A DNA stretch of 64,000 nucleotides from Vulcaniibacterium tengchongense. GTDB taxonomy: Bacteria; Pseudomonadota; Gammaproteobacteria; Xanthomonadales; Xanthomonadaceae. Below are positions 1 through 9,889 of this stretch, piece by piece. The stretch lies in assembly GCF_003814555.1 (NCBI RefSeq), contig NZ_RKQN01000005.1, positions 1 to 64,000 of the forward strand. Direction: 5' to 3'. Below the pieces are notes generated by a model. It was not told the DNA's origin and did not search any database. It saw only the letters and a list, made by a program, of their open reading frames with translations. The position numbers and the translations under genes were made by a program. Position 1 is the stretch's first letter. Every line of letters begins with the position of its first letter.

Positions 1-47
1 GGAAAATGAACAACGCTAAGGCGTTGAATTCAGTGCTTCGGTGAGAG

Positions 48-94
48 GACTTTTAATCCGCTGGTCGTTGGTTCGATTCCAACACGGCCCACCA
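48..94 (+). pseudogene. 3' half of a tRNA-Lys(UUU) gene; probable attachment-site remnant
   Basis: From about 48 to 94 the sequence reads like the 3' half of tRNA-Lys: an anticodon loop CTTTTAA with anticodon TTT, a variable region, a T arm with a perfect five-pair stem around TTCGATT, a seven-base acceptor 3' strand (ACGGCCC), discriminator A at 91 and encoded CCA at 92-94. The partner 5' acceptor strand (GGGCCGT expected) is absent upstream, and no normal D arm can be drawn. The 47 bases before it are visibly poorer in GC than the rest and contain a small hairpin (CAACGC/GCGTTG, 11-26). A 3' tRNA half without its 5' half is what tyrosine-recombinase elements leave at their far end. I infer that an island or prophage ends here and lies to the left. 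A divergent complete tRNA is the less likely reading. Confidence 0.7.
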
Positions 95-104
95 TTCCGC
101 CGCG

Positions 105-128
105 CCGCGATCGGTTTCTCGATCGCGG
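105..128 (+). terminator. Hairpin downstream of the tRNA-Lys fragment
   Basis: A perfect nine-base-pair stem (105-113 with 120-128) closes a six-base loop, 10 bases after the CCA end. There is no T run. It is placed where the original tRNA-Lys gene would have ended transcription, which fits the idea that the chromosome to the right of base 94 is the native flank of that gene. Confidence 0.5.
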
Positions 129-198
129 CACCCGCCGCGGGAGTCCGCGGCGTTCGGCGTCGGCGCAGCGGCCGCGCATCCGCGCGGCCGCGTCGCGC

Positions 199-1095
199 TC
201 ACTCGACGACGATGCGGGCGTCGCCGGAGAAGGTTTCCACGGTGACGCTGCCGCCGCCGGCGCCGTAGCGGTGGCTGAAGCTGGCGCCGGGGCCGTGTTC
301 GGGGCGCTGGATCGTCGCGCCGGTGGCGCTGATGTCGCCGCTGAAGGTCTCGCCGTGCACGGTCGCGGACAGGTCGCGCGGCAGGTTGAGGACGATGCCG
401 CCGCTGACGGTTTCCAGCGCGACCTTGCCGTCGGCCGCGAGCGCGGTGGCCGCGCGCATGTCGCCGGACACGGTCGAGCCGGTGAGCTTGCGCAGGCGGC
501 TCTCGCGGTTGGCGAAGTCGACGTCGCCGGAGACGGCGGTCAGGCTCACCTCCCCGGCCATGCGGCCGCGCAGGCGGATGTTGCCGCTGACGCTCTCGCT
601 GCGGATGTCGTCGCTGTTGAGGGTCAGGGTCTGGTCGCCGCTGACGCTGTCGATCTCGGCCTTGCGCGGCGCGCCGACCGCGACCACGTCGCCGCTGACG
701 CTGTCGATCGACAGCTCGCCGCCGCCGATGCCCTGCACGTCGACGTCGGCCGCGACCGAGCTGATGTCCAGGCTGGCGAGCAGCGGCACCATCAGGCGCA
801 ACTCGGAGGGTTCGCTGGCGTCGCCGCCGACCAGGCCGAAGCGCCTGGGGTAGCGCACGCGCACCTCCAGGCGCTGGCGGTCGCCTTCGATCTCGAGCTT
901 CTCCACGCCGGCGCCGAGGCTGCCGGTGATCTTCACTTCGGGGCGGTCCCAGGCGCGGACTTCGATCCGGCCCTTGACGTTCTCGATCTCGACCTCGCCG
1001 CGCGGGTCGAGCGGGCGGGTTTCGTCGATCGGCGTGGCCGCCGGGGCGGACAGCGGCGCCAACAGGCAGGCGGCGAGGAGCAGGGAACGCGGCAT
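199..1095 (-). CDS. Secreted DUF4097-family beta-repeat protein
   Basis: This 298-residue protein begins with a signal peptide (MPRSLLLAACLLAPLSAPAA) and continues with short repeating strands built around D-SVSGD, ESVSGN, AVSGDV, TVSGD and ETFSGD, the recurring pattern of the DUF4097 (putative adhesin) fold. Such proteins are predicted beta-solenoids in the periplasm or cell envelope and their biochemical role is not established. It lies 13 bases downstream of an anti-sigma-like gene, itself overlapping an ECF sigma gene, so it is probably the last gene of that unit and may be under its control. There are no Cys residues in the mature part and no membrane anchor beyond the signal. Confidence 0.75.
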   Translation of the reverse strand: MPRSLLLAACLLAPLSAPAATPIDETRPLDPRGEVEIENVKGRIEVRAWDRPEVKITGSLGAGVEKLEIEGDRQRLEVRVRYPRRFGLVGGDASEPSELRLMVPLLASLDISSVAADVDVQGIGGGELSIDSVSGDVVAVGAPRKAEIDSVSGDQTLTLNSDDIRSESVSGNIRLRGRMAGEVSLTAVSGDVDFANRESRLRKLTGSTVSGDMRAATALAADGKVALETVSGGIVLNLPRDLSATVHGETFSGDISATGATIQRPEHGPGASFSHRYGAGGGSVTVETFSGDARIVVE

Positions 1096-1108
1096 GGTCG
1101 TCTCCGGA

Positions 1109-1630
1109 TCAGATGTAGGCGCGGCGCATCAGTTCGATGCGGCGGTCGTAGGTGCGGCGCAGTTGTTCGAGCAGGCGCGGCGAGCCGGTCTGGCGCAGTG
1201 CGTCGCGGATCAGCGCGGCGTTGCGGTCCAGGTCCTCCAGCACCGGCGTCAGCGCCGGCGGGACCGGCCGGGTGCCGAGTTCGCGCAGGGCGGCGTCGTA
1301 CTCGCGGGCCATGTATTCGGCCTCGGCCTGGACCAGCCCGCCGTGGCGGGCGGCCAGGGCGGGGCGATCGGCTTCGGCCAGCGGCGCCGGCGCCTCGGAG
1401 CGGGACCCCGGCTGCAGCCACAGCACGGCCCCGAGCGCCAGCGCCAGGGCCGCGGCGAGCGCGGCGCCGCCGCTCCAGGCGACGCGGCGCGGCGCCGGCG
1501 CGGCCGCGGCGCGCGGCTGCAGGCGCGCGGCGATGCCGGGCCAGAGGTCGGCCGGCGGCTCTTCGTCCCGGCGCAGCGCGCGCAGGCGGAAGCGCAGGGA
1601 TTCGGGCAGGGTGTCGCGATCGTGGTTCAT
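1109..1630 (-). CDS. Putative membrane anti-sigma factor
   Basis: 173 residues: a hydrophilic N-terminal cytoplasmic part with Asp, Glu and Arg (about 1-46), one membrane segment at about 47-72 (AALAAALALALGAVLWL), and a periplasmic Ala/Leu/Arg-rich helical part. No zinc-binding HxxxCxxC motif is visible, so it is not a classical ZAS-type anti-sigma. Function is inferred from topology and from the four-base ATGA overlap with the ECF sigma gene upstream, an arrangement typical of sigma/anti-sigma pairs. The homologous region at residues 85-173 could hold the sensing part. It might instead be a regulator of the downstream envelope protein. Confidence 0.65.
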   Translation of the reverse strand: MNHDRDTLPESLRFRLRALRRDEEPPADLWPGIAARLQPRAAAAPAPRRVAWSGGAALAAALALALGAVLWLQPGSRSEAPAPLAEADRPALAARHGGLVQAEAEYMAREYDAALRELGTRPVPPALTPVLEDLDRNAALIRDALRQTGSPRLLEQLRRTYDRRIELMRRAYI

Positions 1631-2202
1631 GCGGACGTCTCCAATCGCGCGCGCAGCAGGTGGCGCGCGCGATGCAGCTGGGCCTTGGAACTGCCGACCG
1701 CCATGCCCAGCTCGGTGGCGATCTCGTCGTGGGTCCAGCCTTCGATGTCGTACAGCACCAGCACCGCGCGGGCGCGCGGCGGCAGGCTGGCGACGGCGCG
1801 GCCGAGATCGAGGTTCAGCGCGGTGGCGTGGCCGGCCGAATCCTCCTGGCCGAGGTATTCCAGCGCCGCATCGTCGTCCTCCTGCGGCCGGCTGCGGCGG
1901 CTGCGCAGCTCCATCAACGCGGTGTTCACCGCCAGCCGGTGCAGCCAGGTGGCGAACGCCGCCTCGTGGCGGAACTCCGGCAGCGCCTGCCAGGCGCGCA
2001 CGAAGGCTTCCTGGGTCAGGTCCTCGGCGCGGTTGCCGTGGTGGCCGACCAGGCGCGCGATGACCCCGTACACCCGGCCGACGTGGCGCCGGTACAGGGC
2101 CTCGAACGCCGCCAGGTCGCCGGCCGCCGCGGCCCGGGCGAGGGCGCGGTCGCCGCTCTCGCCGGCCTCGGGTTCGGGGCTCTGGGTCATCGCGATCAGC
2201 AT
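1627..2202 (-). CDS. ECF-type RNA polymerase sigma factor
   Basis: A sigma-70 family factor with region 2 (YRRHVGRVYGVIARL, then AEDLTQEAFVRAWQALPEF) and region 4 (LPPRARAVLVLYDIEGWTHDE followed by the helix-turn-helix IATELGMAVGSSKAQLHRAR). Regions 1 and 3 are missing, as expected for the ECF class. I prefer the start at 2202 (MLIAMTQS, 191 residues) or the ATG at 2190; a longer frame reaches 2253. An acidic linker with several Asp residues joins the two regions. The stop overlaps the anti-sigma start (ATGA at 1627-1630), so the two should be translationally coupled. Target promoters cannot be read from here. Confidence 0.88.
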   Translation of the reverse strand: MLIAMTQSPEPEAGESGDRALARAAAAGDLAAFEALYRRHVGRVYGVIARLVGHHGNRAEDLTQEAFVRAWQALPEFRHEAAFATWLHRLAVNTALMELRSRRSRPQEDDDAALEYLGQEDSAGHATALNLDLGRAVASLPPRARAVLVLYDIEGWTHDEIATELGMAVGSSKAQLHRARHLLRARLETSA

Positions 2203-2343
2203 GACAGGATGGATGCCCAGGGACGAGCGGGCGTTTAAACAGGCGCCGGGCATCGCCCGCCGGACGGCCGCCCTGGGCCAGCCGATCGCCGCAGGATCCG
2301 CCGCCCTGCCCGGCGGCGGCGACGCCGCTCCGGGCGGCGCGCG

Positions 2344-4173
<1,830 letters not shown>

Positions 4174-4179
4174 GCGCCT

Positions 4180-4185
4180 AGTTTA
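4180..4185 (-). promoter_or_regulatory. -10-like hexamer of recQ, predicting a leaderless mRNA
   Basis: TAAACT (4 of 6 matches to TATAAT) ends six bases before the recQ ATG. Transcription would begin at about the A of the start codon. No convincing -35 is visible. Confidence 0.4.
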
Positions 4186-4469
4186 GCCGGCGCGCGCCGC
4201 GCACACGCCGGAAATCACCGCACCGCGGCGTCGGCGTGCCGGCACCCGGAGCGAAGGGCGGTGCGTGGCGCCGACCGGAGGGCGCAATGCGCGCCGCGGC
4301 ATGCGCGCCGTTCCGGCGGACGGCGGGGCGGGGCGAGCGCGGGCGAGCGCGGCGGTGCGCGCGGCCGCCGCGGTTCCTGCTCCCGCTGCAGTCGCGGGCG
4401 GGAGCGGGTTGGAGGCCGCTTCGGGGCGATGTCGCGGCGGGCGCCGCGCCCGAGCGGAGGATCGCGCGC

Positions 4470-5003
4470 CTATTGCAGCAGCGAGCGCAGCATCCAGGCG
4501 TACTTCTCGTGGGTCTGCAGGCGCTGGGTCATCAGGTCCACGGTCGGGTCGTCGCCGGCGTCGTCGGCGGTCTTGAGCACCTTGCGCGCGGTGCGCGCCA
4601 CCGCCTCGTTGCCGGCGACCAGCTGGCGCACCATCTCGCGCCAGTCCGGGGTCTCGGTGAGGCCCGGCTCCTCGGCGATCGAGGTCAGGCGGATGAACTC
4701 GGCGTAGGAGCCCGGCGCGTTGAAGCCCAGCGCGCGGATGCGCTCGGCCACGTCGTCCAGCGCGTTCCACTGCTCGGTGTACTGCTCCTCGAACATCGTG
4801 TGCAGGCTGTTGAACATCGGCCCGGTGATGTTCCAGTGGAAGTTGTGGGTCTTCAGGTACAGGGTGAAGGCGTCGGAGAGGAAGCGCGACAGTCCCTCGG
4901 TGATCTTCTTGCGGTCGCCCGAGGCGATGCCGATGTCGATGCCGGGCGCCTCGCCGGCCGCGGCGGGCTTGGCGGTCTTCTTGGTCGCTTTGTCTTTCGC
5001 CAT
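4470..5003 (-). CDS. dps: Dps-family DNA-binding ferritin-like protein
   Basis: 177 residues. The Lys/Ala-rich N-terminal tail (MAKDKATKKTAKPAAAGE) is the DNA-binding type of tail found in Dps, and the rest is one four-helix ferritin fold. Ferroxidase-site residues are seen in THNFHWNITG (His) and in the helix MFEEQYTEQWNALDDVAERIRALG (Asp and Glu). Dps oxidises ferrous iron with peroxide inside a 12-mer and coats DNA in stationary phase or oxidative stress. A strong ribosome site (AAAGGAG) sits eight bases before the ATG. The gene stands alone and diverges from hrpA. Confidence 0.93.
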   Translation of the reverse strand: MAKDKATKKTAKPAAAGEAPGIDIGIASGDRKKITEGLSRFLSDAFTLYLKTHNFHWNITGPMFNSLHTMFEEQYTEQWNALDDVAERIRALGFNAPGSYAEFIRLTSIAEEPGLTETPDWREMVRQLVAGNEAVARTARKVLKTADDAGDDPTVDLMTQRLQTHEKYAWMLRSLLQ

Positions 5004-5090
5004 GGTGTCGTCTCCTTTGGCTGGACTTTACTGGGACAATAGGCCGCCCCGGCCCAGAAGTGAAATAGCCCGCGGCTGGCGCAACGATCG

Positions 5091-8000
5091 ATGAAGTCAA
5101 TGAAACCGGCGCAGTCTAACCATCCCGATGCTAGCGAGGCGTTACGCCAGGCGCGCCGCGCCATCGACGGCGCGCTCAGCCGCGATCGCGGCCGCCTGCA
5201 CGGGCTGTGGTCGCGCTGGAGCGGCAGGCCCGGCGACGCCGGTGCGCGCGAGGCCTTCGCGCAGGCGCTGGCGGCATCGGTCGCGCGCCGGGAGGCGCGC
5301 GCGTCGGCGCTGCCCCAGGCGCCGGTGGACCCGGCGCTGCCGATCGCCGGCGAGGCCGGGCGCATCGTCGAACTGATCCGCGCCCATCCGGTGGTGGTGG
5401 TCGCCGGCGAGACCGGCTCGGGCAAGACCACGCAGCTGCCGAAGCTGTGCCTGGCCGCGGGGCGCGGCGCGGCCGGGATGATCGGCTGCACCCAGCCGCG
5501 CCGGATCGCCGCGCGCACGGTCGCGCGGCGCGTGGCCGAGGAACTGGACGTGCCGCTCGGCGGCGCGGTCGGCTACCAGGTGCGCTTCACCGAGCACGTC
5601 GGCGAGCAGACCGCGGTCAAGTTCATGACCGACGGCATCCTGCTGGCCGAGATCCAGTCCGACCGCTGGCTGTCGGCCTACGACACCCTCGTCATCGACG
5701 AGGCGCACGAGCGCAGCCTCAACATCGATTTCCTGCTCGGCTATCTCAAGCAGTTGCTCTCCAGGCGGCGCGACCTCAAGGTGATCGTCACTTCGGCGAC
5801 CATCGACACCGAGCGCTTCGCCGCGCACTTCGGCGGCGCGCCGGTGGTGCAGGTCGAGGGCCGCAGCTATCCGGTCGAGCTGCGCTACCGGCCGCTGGAA
5901 GGCGAGGGCGAGGACGACGGCGAGCGCACGGTCAACGAGGGCATCGTCGCCGCCTGCGACGAGATCACCCGCGAGGACCCGCGCGGCGACGTGCTGGTGT
6001 TCCTGCCCGGCGAGCGCGAGATCCGCGACGCGCACCTGGCGCTGGAACGGCGCAAGTACCGCGAGACCGAAGTGCTGCCGCTGTACGCGCGGCTGTCGGC
6101 GCGCGACCAGGACCGGGTGTTCAATCCCGGGCCGAAGCGGCGCATCGTGCTGGCGACCAACGTCGCCGAGACCTCGCTGACGGTGCCGCGGATCCGCTAC
6201 GTGGTCGATCCCGGCCTGGCCCGGGTCAAGCGCTACAGCCCGCGCGGCAAGCTCGACCGCCTGCACATCGAGCCGGTCAGCCAGGCCAGCGCCGACCAGC
6301 GCAAGGGCCGCTGCGGCCGCGTCAGCGCGGGCGTCTGTTACCGGCTGTATTCCGAGGCCGACTTCGAGGCGCGGCCGCGCTACACCGACCCGGAGATCCG
6401 CCGCGCCGCGCTGGCCGGCGTGATCCTGCGCATGCTCTCGCTCGGCCTGGGCAAGATCGAGGAATTCCCTTTTCTCGAACCGCCCGATCCGCGCGCGGTC
6501 GCCGACGGCTGGCAGCAGCTGGCCGAACTCGGCGCGATCGACGAGCAGCGCCGCCTGACCGAGGTCGGCCAGCGCATGGCGCGGTTGCCGGTGGACGCGA
6601 AGCTGGCGCGCATGCTGGTCGCCGCGCAGCACAACGGCTGCCTGCGCGAGATGCTGGCGATCGCCGCGTTCCTCGGCATCCAGGACCCGCGCGAGCGGCC
6701 GGCCGACCAGCGCGCCGCCGCCGACGCCGCGCACGCCGAGTTCGCCGATCCCAAGTCCGAGTTCGTCGGCATCCTCAAGCTGTGGGACGCCTACCAGGCC
6801 GCGCACGAGGAATTGACCCAGTCGCAGCTGCGCAAGTGGTGCGAGAAGCGCTTCCTCGGGTTCCTGCGCATGCGCGAATGGCGCGAGCTGCACCGGCAGC
6901 TGAAGCTGCTGTGCGAGGAGCTGGGCTGGCAGGCCGGCGAGCGCGCGGCCGATTCCGGTTCGCCGCGCCCGGACTCGCCGCGGCAGGGGCCGTCGTCGTC
7001 GCGAGGGCCGTCGCGGCGCGCCGAAAGGAGCGCCGGGAGGAGCGTCGCGGCCGCGCAGGGGAAGCGCGCCGATGCCGCGGCGCGCGACGTTGCCGCGAAC
7101 GCCGCGCGCGACGCGGCCCGCTCGGCGGAGCCCGCCGCGCCGCCGGGCGGCGTTCCGGCAGGGCGGGACGCCGCCTACACCACGCTGCACCGGGCGTTGC
7201 TCGCCGGCCTGCCGACCCAGATCGGCCAGCGCGGCGACCGCGGGATGTACGACGGCCCGCGCGGGCGCAAGTTCCAGCTTTTCCCGGGCTCGCCGCTGGC
7301 GTCGAAGCCGCCGCCGTGGGTGCTCGCGGCGACCCTGCTCGACACCGAACGGGTGTGGGCGCTGACCTGCGCCGCGATCGAGCCGGACTGGGCGATCGCG
7401 GAGCTGCCGCATCTGCTGGCGCGGCGCTACCACGATCCGCGCTGGTCGCGCTCGCAGGGGCGCGTGGTCGGCAGCGAGCAGGTCTCGCTGTTCGGCCTGG
7501 TGCTGGCGCCGAAGCGGCCGGTGCACTACGGCGCGCTCTACCCCGAGGAGGCGCGCGCGATCTTCGCCCGCGACGCGCTGGTCGCCGGCGAGATCAACAC
7601 CCGCAGCGCGTTCCTGCCGCGCAACCTCGCCACCCTGGCCAAGGCGCGGGAAGAGGAAGCCAAGCAGCGCCGCGCCGGCCTGGTGGTGGACGAGGAGTGG
7701 ATGGCGCAGTGGTACCTCGACCGGCTGCCGCCGCACGTGCACAACGCGCAGGCGCTGGACGCCTGGTACGCCAGGCTGCCGGCGGAGCAGAAGGCGGCGC
7801 TGGAATGGTCGCTGGCCGAGCTGATGATCGGCGACGAGAGCGACGCCGCGCGCTTCCCGCCGTACCTGAAGCTCGGCGACGCGCGCCTGGCGGTGCGTTA
7901 CCGCTTCGAGCCCGGCGCGCCGGACGACGGCATGACCCTGGCGGTGCCGCTGCACCTGCTCAATGCGCTCGATCCGGCGCGGCTGTCCTGGCTCGCCCCG

Positions 8001-9230
8001 GGCTTCGTGCAGGACAAGGCCGCGGCGCTGATCAAGACGCTGCCCAAGGCCCTGCGCCGCAACTTCGTGCCGGCGCCGGACTTCGCCCGCGCCTTCCACG
8101 AGGCGCATCCGCAGCCGGGCGCCGACAGCCTCGCCGGCGAGCTGGCGCGTTTCCTGCGCAGGCTGGGCGGCGTCGAGGTGGCGGCGACCGACTTCGACGA
8201 AGCGGCGCTGGAGCCGCACCTGCGCATGAACCTGCGCCTGCTCGAGGACGGCCGCGTGCTGGCCGAATCGCGCGACCTCGACGAGCTGCGCGCGCGTTTC
8301 GGCGCGCGCGCGGCCGAGGCGTTCGCGGCGCGCGCCGCCGAAGGCCTGGCGCGGCAGGCGCTGACCGCGTTCCCGGATGCGCCGATCCCGCCCATGGTGC
8401 GCGGCGCCGGCGGCGTGCCGGCCTACCCGGCCTTGCACGACGACGGCGATGCGGTCTCGCTGCGGGTCCATGCGCAGCGCGAGGAGGCCGCGCGCGAACA
8501 TCCGCGCGGCGTGCGCCGGCTGCTCGCGCTGGCGCTGGCGGACAGGCTCAAGCAGGCGCGCAAGCAGCTGCCGGTCTCGCCCAAGACCGGGCTGCTGTAC
8601 GCGGCGATCGAATCGGCCGGGCCCCGCGCCGATGGACTGAAGGACGGCGACCGCCTGCGCGCCGATCTGGTCGACGGCGCGTTCGACGCGCTGGCCGCGG
8701 AAGGGTTGGACGGGATCCGCGATGCGGAGGCTTTCGCCGCGCGCCGCGATGCCGTTGCCAAGGCGCTGTTCCCGGAAGCGATGGAGCGGCTGCGCCAGGC
8801 CGAGGCGATCCTGGCCGCGGTCGCCGAGGTGCGCGCCAGGCTGGAATCGCCGTTGATCGGCTGGGCCAGCGGCAATCTCGACGACATGCGCGCGCACCTG
8901 GCCGCGCTGGCGCCGCCGGGCTTCCTGCGCACGACGCCGGCGGCGGCGCTGCGCGAGTACCCGCGCTATCTCAAGGCGCTGGCGCTGCGCGGCGAGCGTG
9001 CGCTGCGCGACCCCGGCAAGGACCAGGCGCGGATGCTGGAACTCAAGCCGTTCGTCGATGCGCTCGAACAGGCCGCGGCCGACGGGCGGGGCGAGGCGCC
9101 CGAGTGGCAGGCGCTGCGCTGGGATCTCGAGGAACTGCGCGTGTCGCTGTTCGCGCAGGAGCTGGGCGTGCGCGGCGGCGTGTCGGCGAAGAAGCTGGCG
9201 CAGCGGCTGGCGCAACTGCGCGGCGCATAG
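5091..9230 (+). CDS. hrpA: ATP-dependent RNA helicase HrpA
   Basis: 1379 residues, a DEAH-box RNA helicase. Motif I is GETGSGKTTQLPK near residue 103, motif II is IDEAHERSLNIDFL near 202, motif III is SAT, and motif VI is QRKGRCGR. These are followed by winged-helix, ratchet and OB parts (HA2 and DUF1605) and the long C-terminal DUF3418 region (from about 790) that is specific to HrpA. HrpA rescues stalled ribosomes on mRNA. Residues about 619-692 form a low-complexity Ala/Arg/Ser linker absent from E. coli HrpA. Convergent with the secreted-protein pair downstream. Confidence 0.95.
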   Translation: MKSMKPAQSNHPDASEALRQARRAIDGALSRDRGRLHGLWSRWSGRPGDAGAREAFAQALAASVARREARASALPQAPVDPALPIAGEAGRIVELIRAHPVVVVAGETGSGKTTQLPKLCLAAGRGAAGMIGCTQPRRIAARTVARRVAEELDVPLGGAVGYQVRFTEHVGEQTAVKFMTDGILLAEIQSDRWLSAYDTLVIDEAHERSLNIDFLLGYLKQLLSRRRDLKVIVTSATIDTERFAAHFGGAPVVQVEGRSYPVELRYRPLEGEGEDDGERTVNEGIVAACDEITREDPRGDVLVFLPGEREIRDAHLALERRKYRETEVLPLYARLSARDQDRVFNPGPKRRIVLATNVAETSLTVPRIRYVVDPGLARVKRYSPRGKLDRLHIEPVSQASADQRKGRCGRVSAGVCYRLYSEADFEARPRYTDPEIRRAALAGVILRMLSLGLGKIEEFPFLEPPDPRAVADGWQQLAELGAIDEQRRLTEVGQRMARLPVDAKLARMLVAAQHNGCLREMLAIAAFLGIQDPRERPADQRAAADAAHAEFADPKSEFVGILKLWDAYQAAHEELTQSQLRKWCEKRFLGFLRMREWRELHRQLKLLCEELGWQAGERAADSGSPRPDSPRQGPSSSRGPSRRAERSAGRSVAAAQGKRADAAARDVAANAARDAARSAEPAAPPGGVPAGRDAAYTTLHRALLAGLPTQIGQRGDRGMYDGPRGRKFQLFPGSPLASKPPPWVLAATLLDTERVWALTCAAIEPDWAIAELPHLLARRYHDPRWSRSQGRVVGSEQVSLFGLVLAPKRPVHYGALYPEEARAIFARDALVAGEINTRSAFLPRNLATLAKAREEEAKQRRAGLVVDEEWMAQWYLDRLPPHVHNAQALDAWYARLPAEQKAALEWSLAELMIGDESDAARFPPYLKLGDARLAVRYRFEPGAPDDGMTLAVPLHLLNALDPARLSWLAPGFVQDKAAALIKTLPKALRRNFVPAPDFARAFHEAHPQPGADSLAGELARFLRRLGGVEVAATDFDEAALEPHLRMNLRLLEDGRVLAESRDLDELRARFGARAAEAFAARAAEGLARQALTAFPDAPIPPMVRGAGGVPAYPALHDDGDAVSLRVHAQREEAAREHPRGVRRLLALALADRLKQARKQLPVSPKTGLLYAAIESAGPRADGLKDGDRLRADLVDGAFDALAAEGLDGIRDAEAFAARRDAVAKALFPEAMERLRQAEAILAAVAEVRARLESPLIGWASGNLDDMRAHLAALAPPGFLRTTPAAALREYPRYLKALALRGERALRDPGKDQARMLELKPFVDALEQAAADGRGEAPEWQALRWDLEELRVSLFAQELGVRGGVSAKKLAQRLAQLRGA

Positions 9231-9394
9231 CGGTTGTTCCGGTCGCGAAGCGCCCCCGGCCGCGGCCCCGCGCGGGCGGCGCGAGCCCGGCCTGCGTGCC
9301 GCGGCGGCGCCTCGCGCCGCGCCGGTCCGTCTTGCTGGCGTTCGTCCGCGTCCTTCGCGGTCGCGGCTTTCGCCCTTTCGCCGGGCGCCGCGAT

Positions 9395-9889
9395 CTACTC
9401 GATGCGCTGCACCTTGGCCTTCGGCGTCTCGCCGTCGATCTGCAGATACCAGGCGCCGAACGCGCCCGGCTGCACGCTGACCTTGGCGCCGGTCAGCGGC
9501 CTGCGCAGGTGCAGCGAGCCTTCGACCACGCGCCAGCGCTGCCCGTTGTCGAGGGCCAGCACCTGGCCCGGCGCCCAGCCGCGGGTTTCGCCCACCAATG
9601 CGGCGCGCACCGGCTGCGCCGGCGGCGCGCGCCGCGGCCGCAGGCCCGCCTCGCTCGCGGCCTCGCGCGACCGCTCCTCGCGCAACAGGCGGTTGAGCAG
9701 CGCCAGCTGCTCGGCACTGAGGCCGTCGAGGCCTGTGGCCTGCAGCTGTTCGGCGCTGAGCCGCTTCTCCAGCGGCACGTAGCCGTCGTCCTGGGCGAGG
9801 GCGAGCGGCGCGAAGGCCAGCAGCAGGGCCGCGCGGCAGGCCGCGCCGGCCAGGCGCGCACGAAGCGGCGGGCCGGCGCGCCCGTTCAT
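9395..9889 (-). CDS. Secreted protein of unknown function (second of a tandem pair)
   Basis: 164 residues with a signal peptide (residues about 12-32, ending LALAQ). The mature part has two visible modules: an N-terminal helical motif LSAEQLQATGLDGLSAEQLALL, and a C-terminal beta-rich module with ALDNGQRWRV, GAFGAWYLQIDG and a final AKVQRIE. The upstream neighbour carries the same two modules at the same positions, so the genes are tandem paralogues. Its ATG overlaps the stop of that gene (ATGA), so they are co-translated. I do not recognise the family; the C-terminal part could be SH3-like. Envelope location is inferred from the signal only. Confidence 0.75.
   Translation of the reverse strand: MNGRAGPPLRARLAGAACRAALLLAFAPLALAQDDGYVPLEKRLSAEQLQATGLDGLSAEQLALLNRLLREERSREAASEAGLRPRRAPPAQPVRAALVGETRGWAPGQVLALDNGQRWRVVEGSLHLRRPLTGAKVSVQPGAFGAWYLQIDGETPKAKVQRIE

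Noticed and set aside
1-94. A complete functional tRNA-Lys
   Set aside because: No upstream seven bases pair with the acceptor 3' strand and the D arm cannot be built normally, so only the 3' half is supported.
5142-9215. A 1357-codon open frame antisense to hrpA
   Set aside because: It mirrors the third-codon-position GC of hrpA and translates into Arg/Ala/Gln/Val-rich sequence with no motif. It is a shadow, as are the similar long antisense frames over chpA (30833-36316) and mrcB-yoaA (16728-22274).
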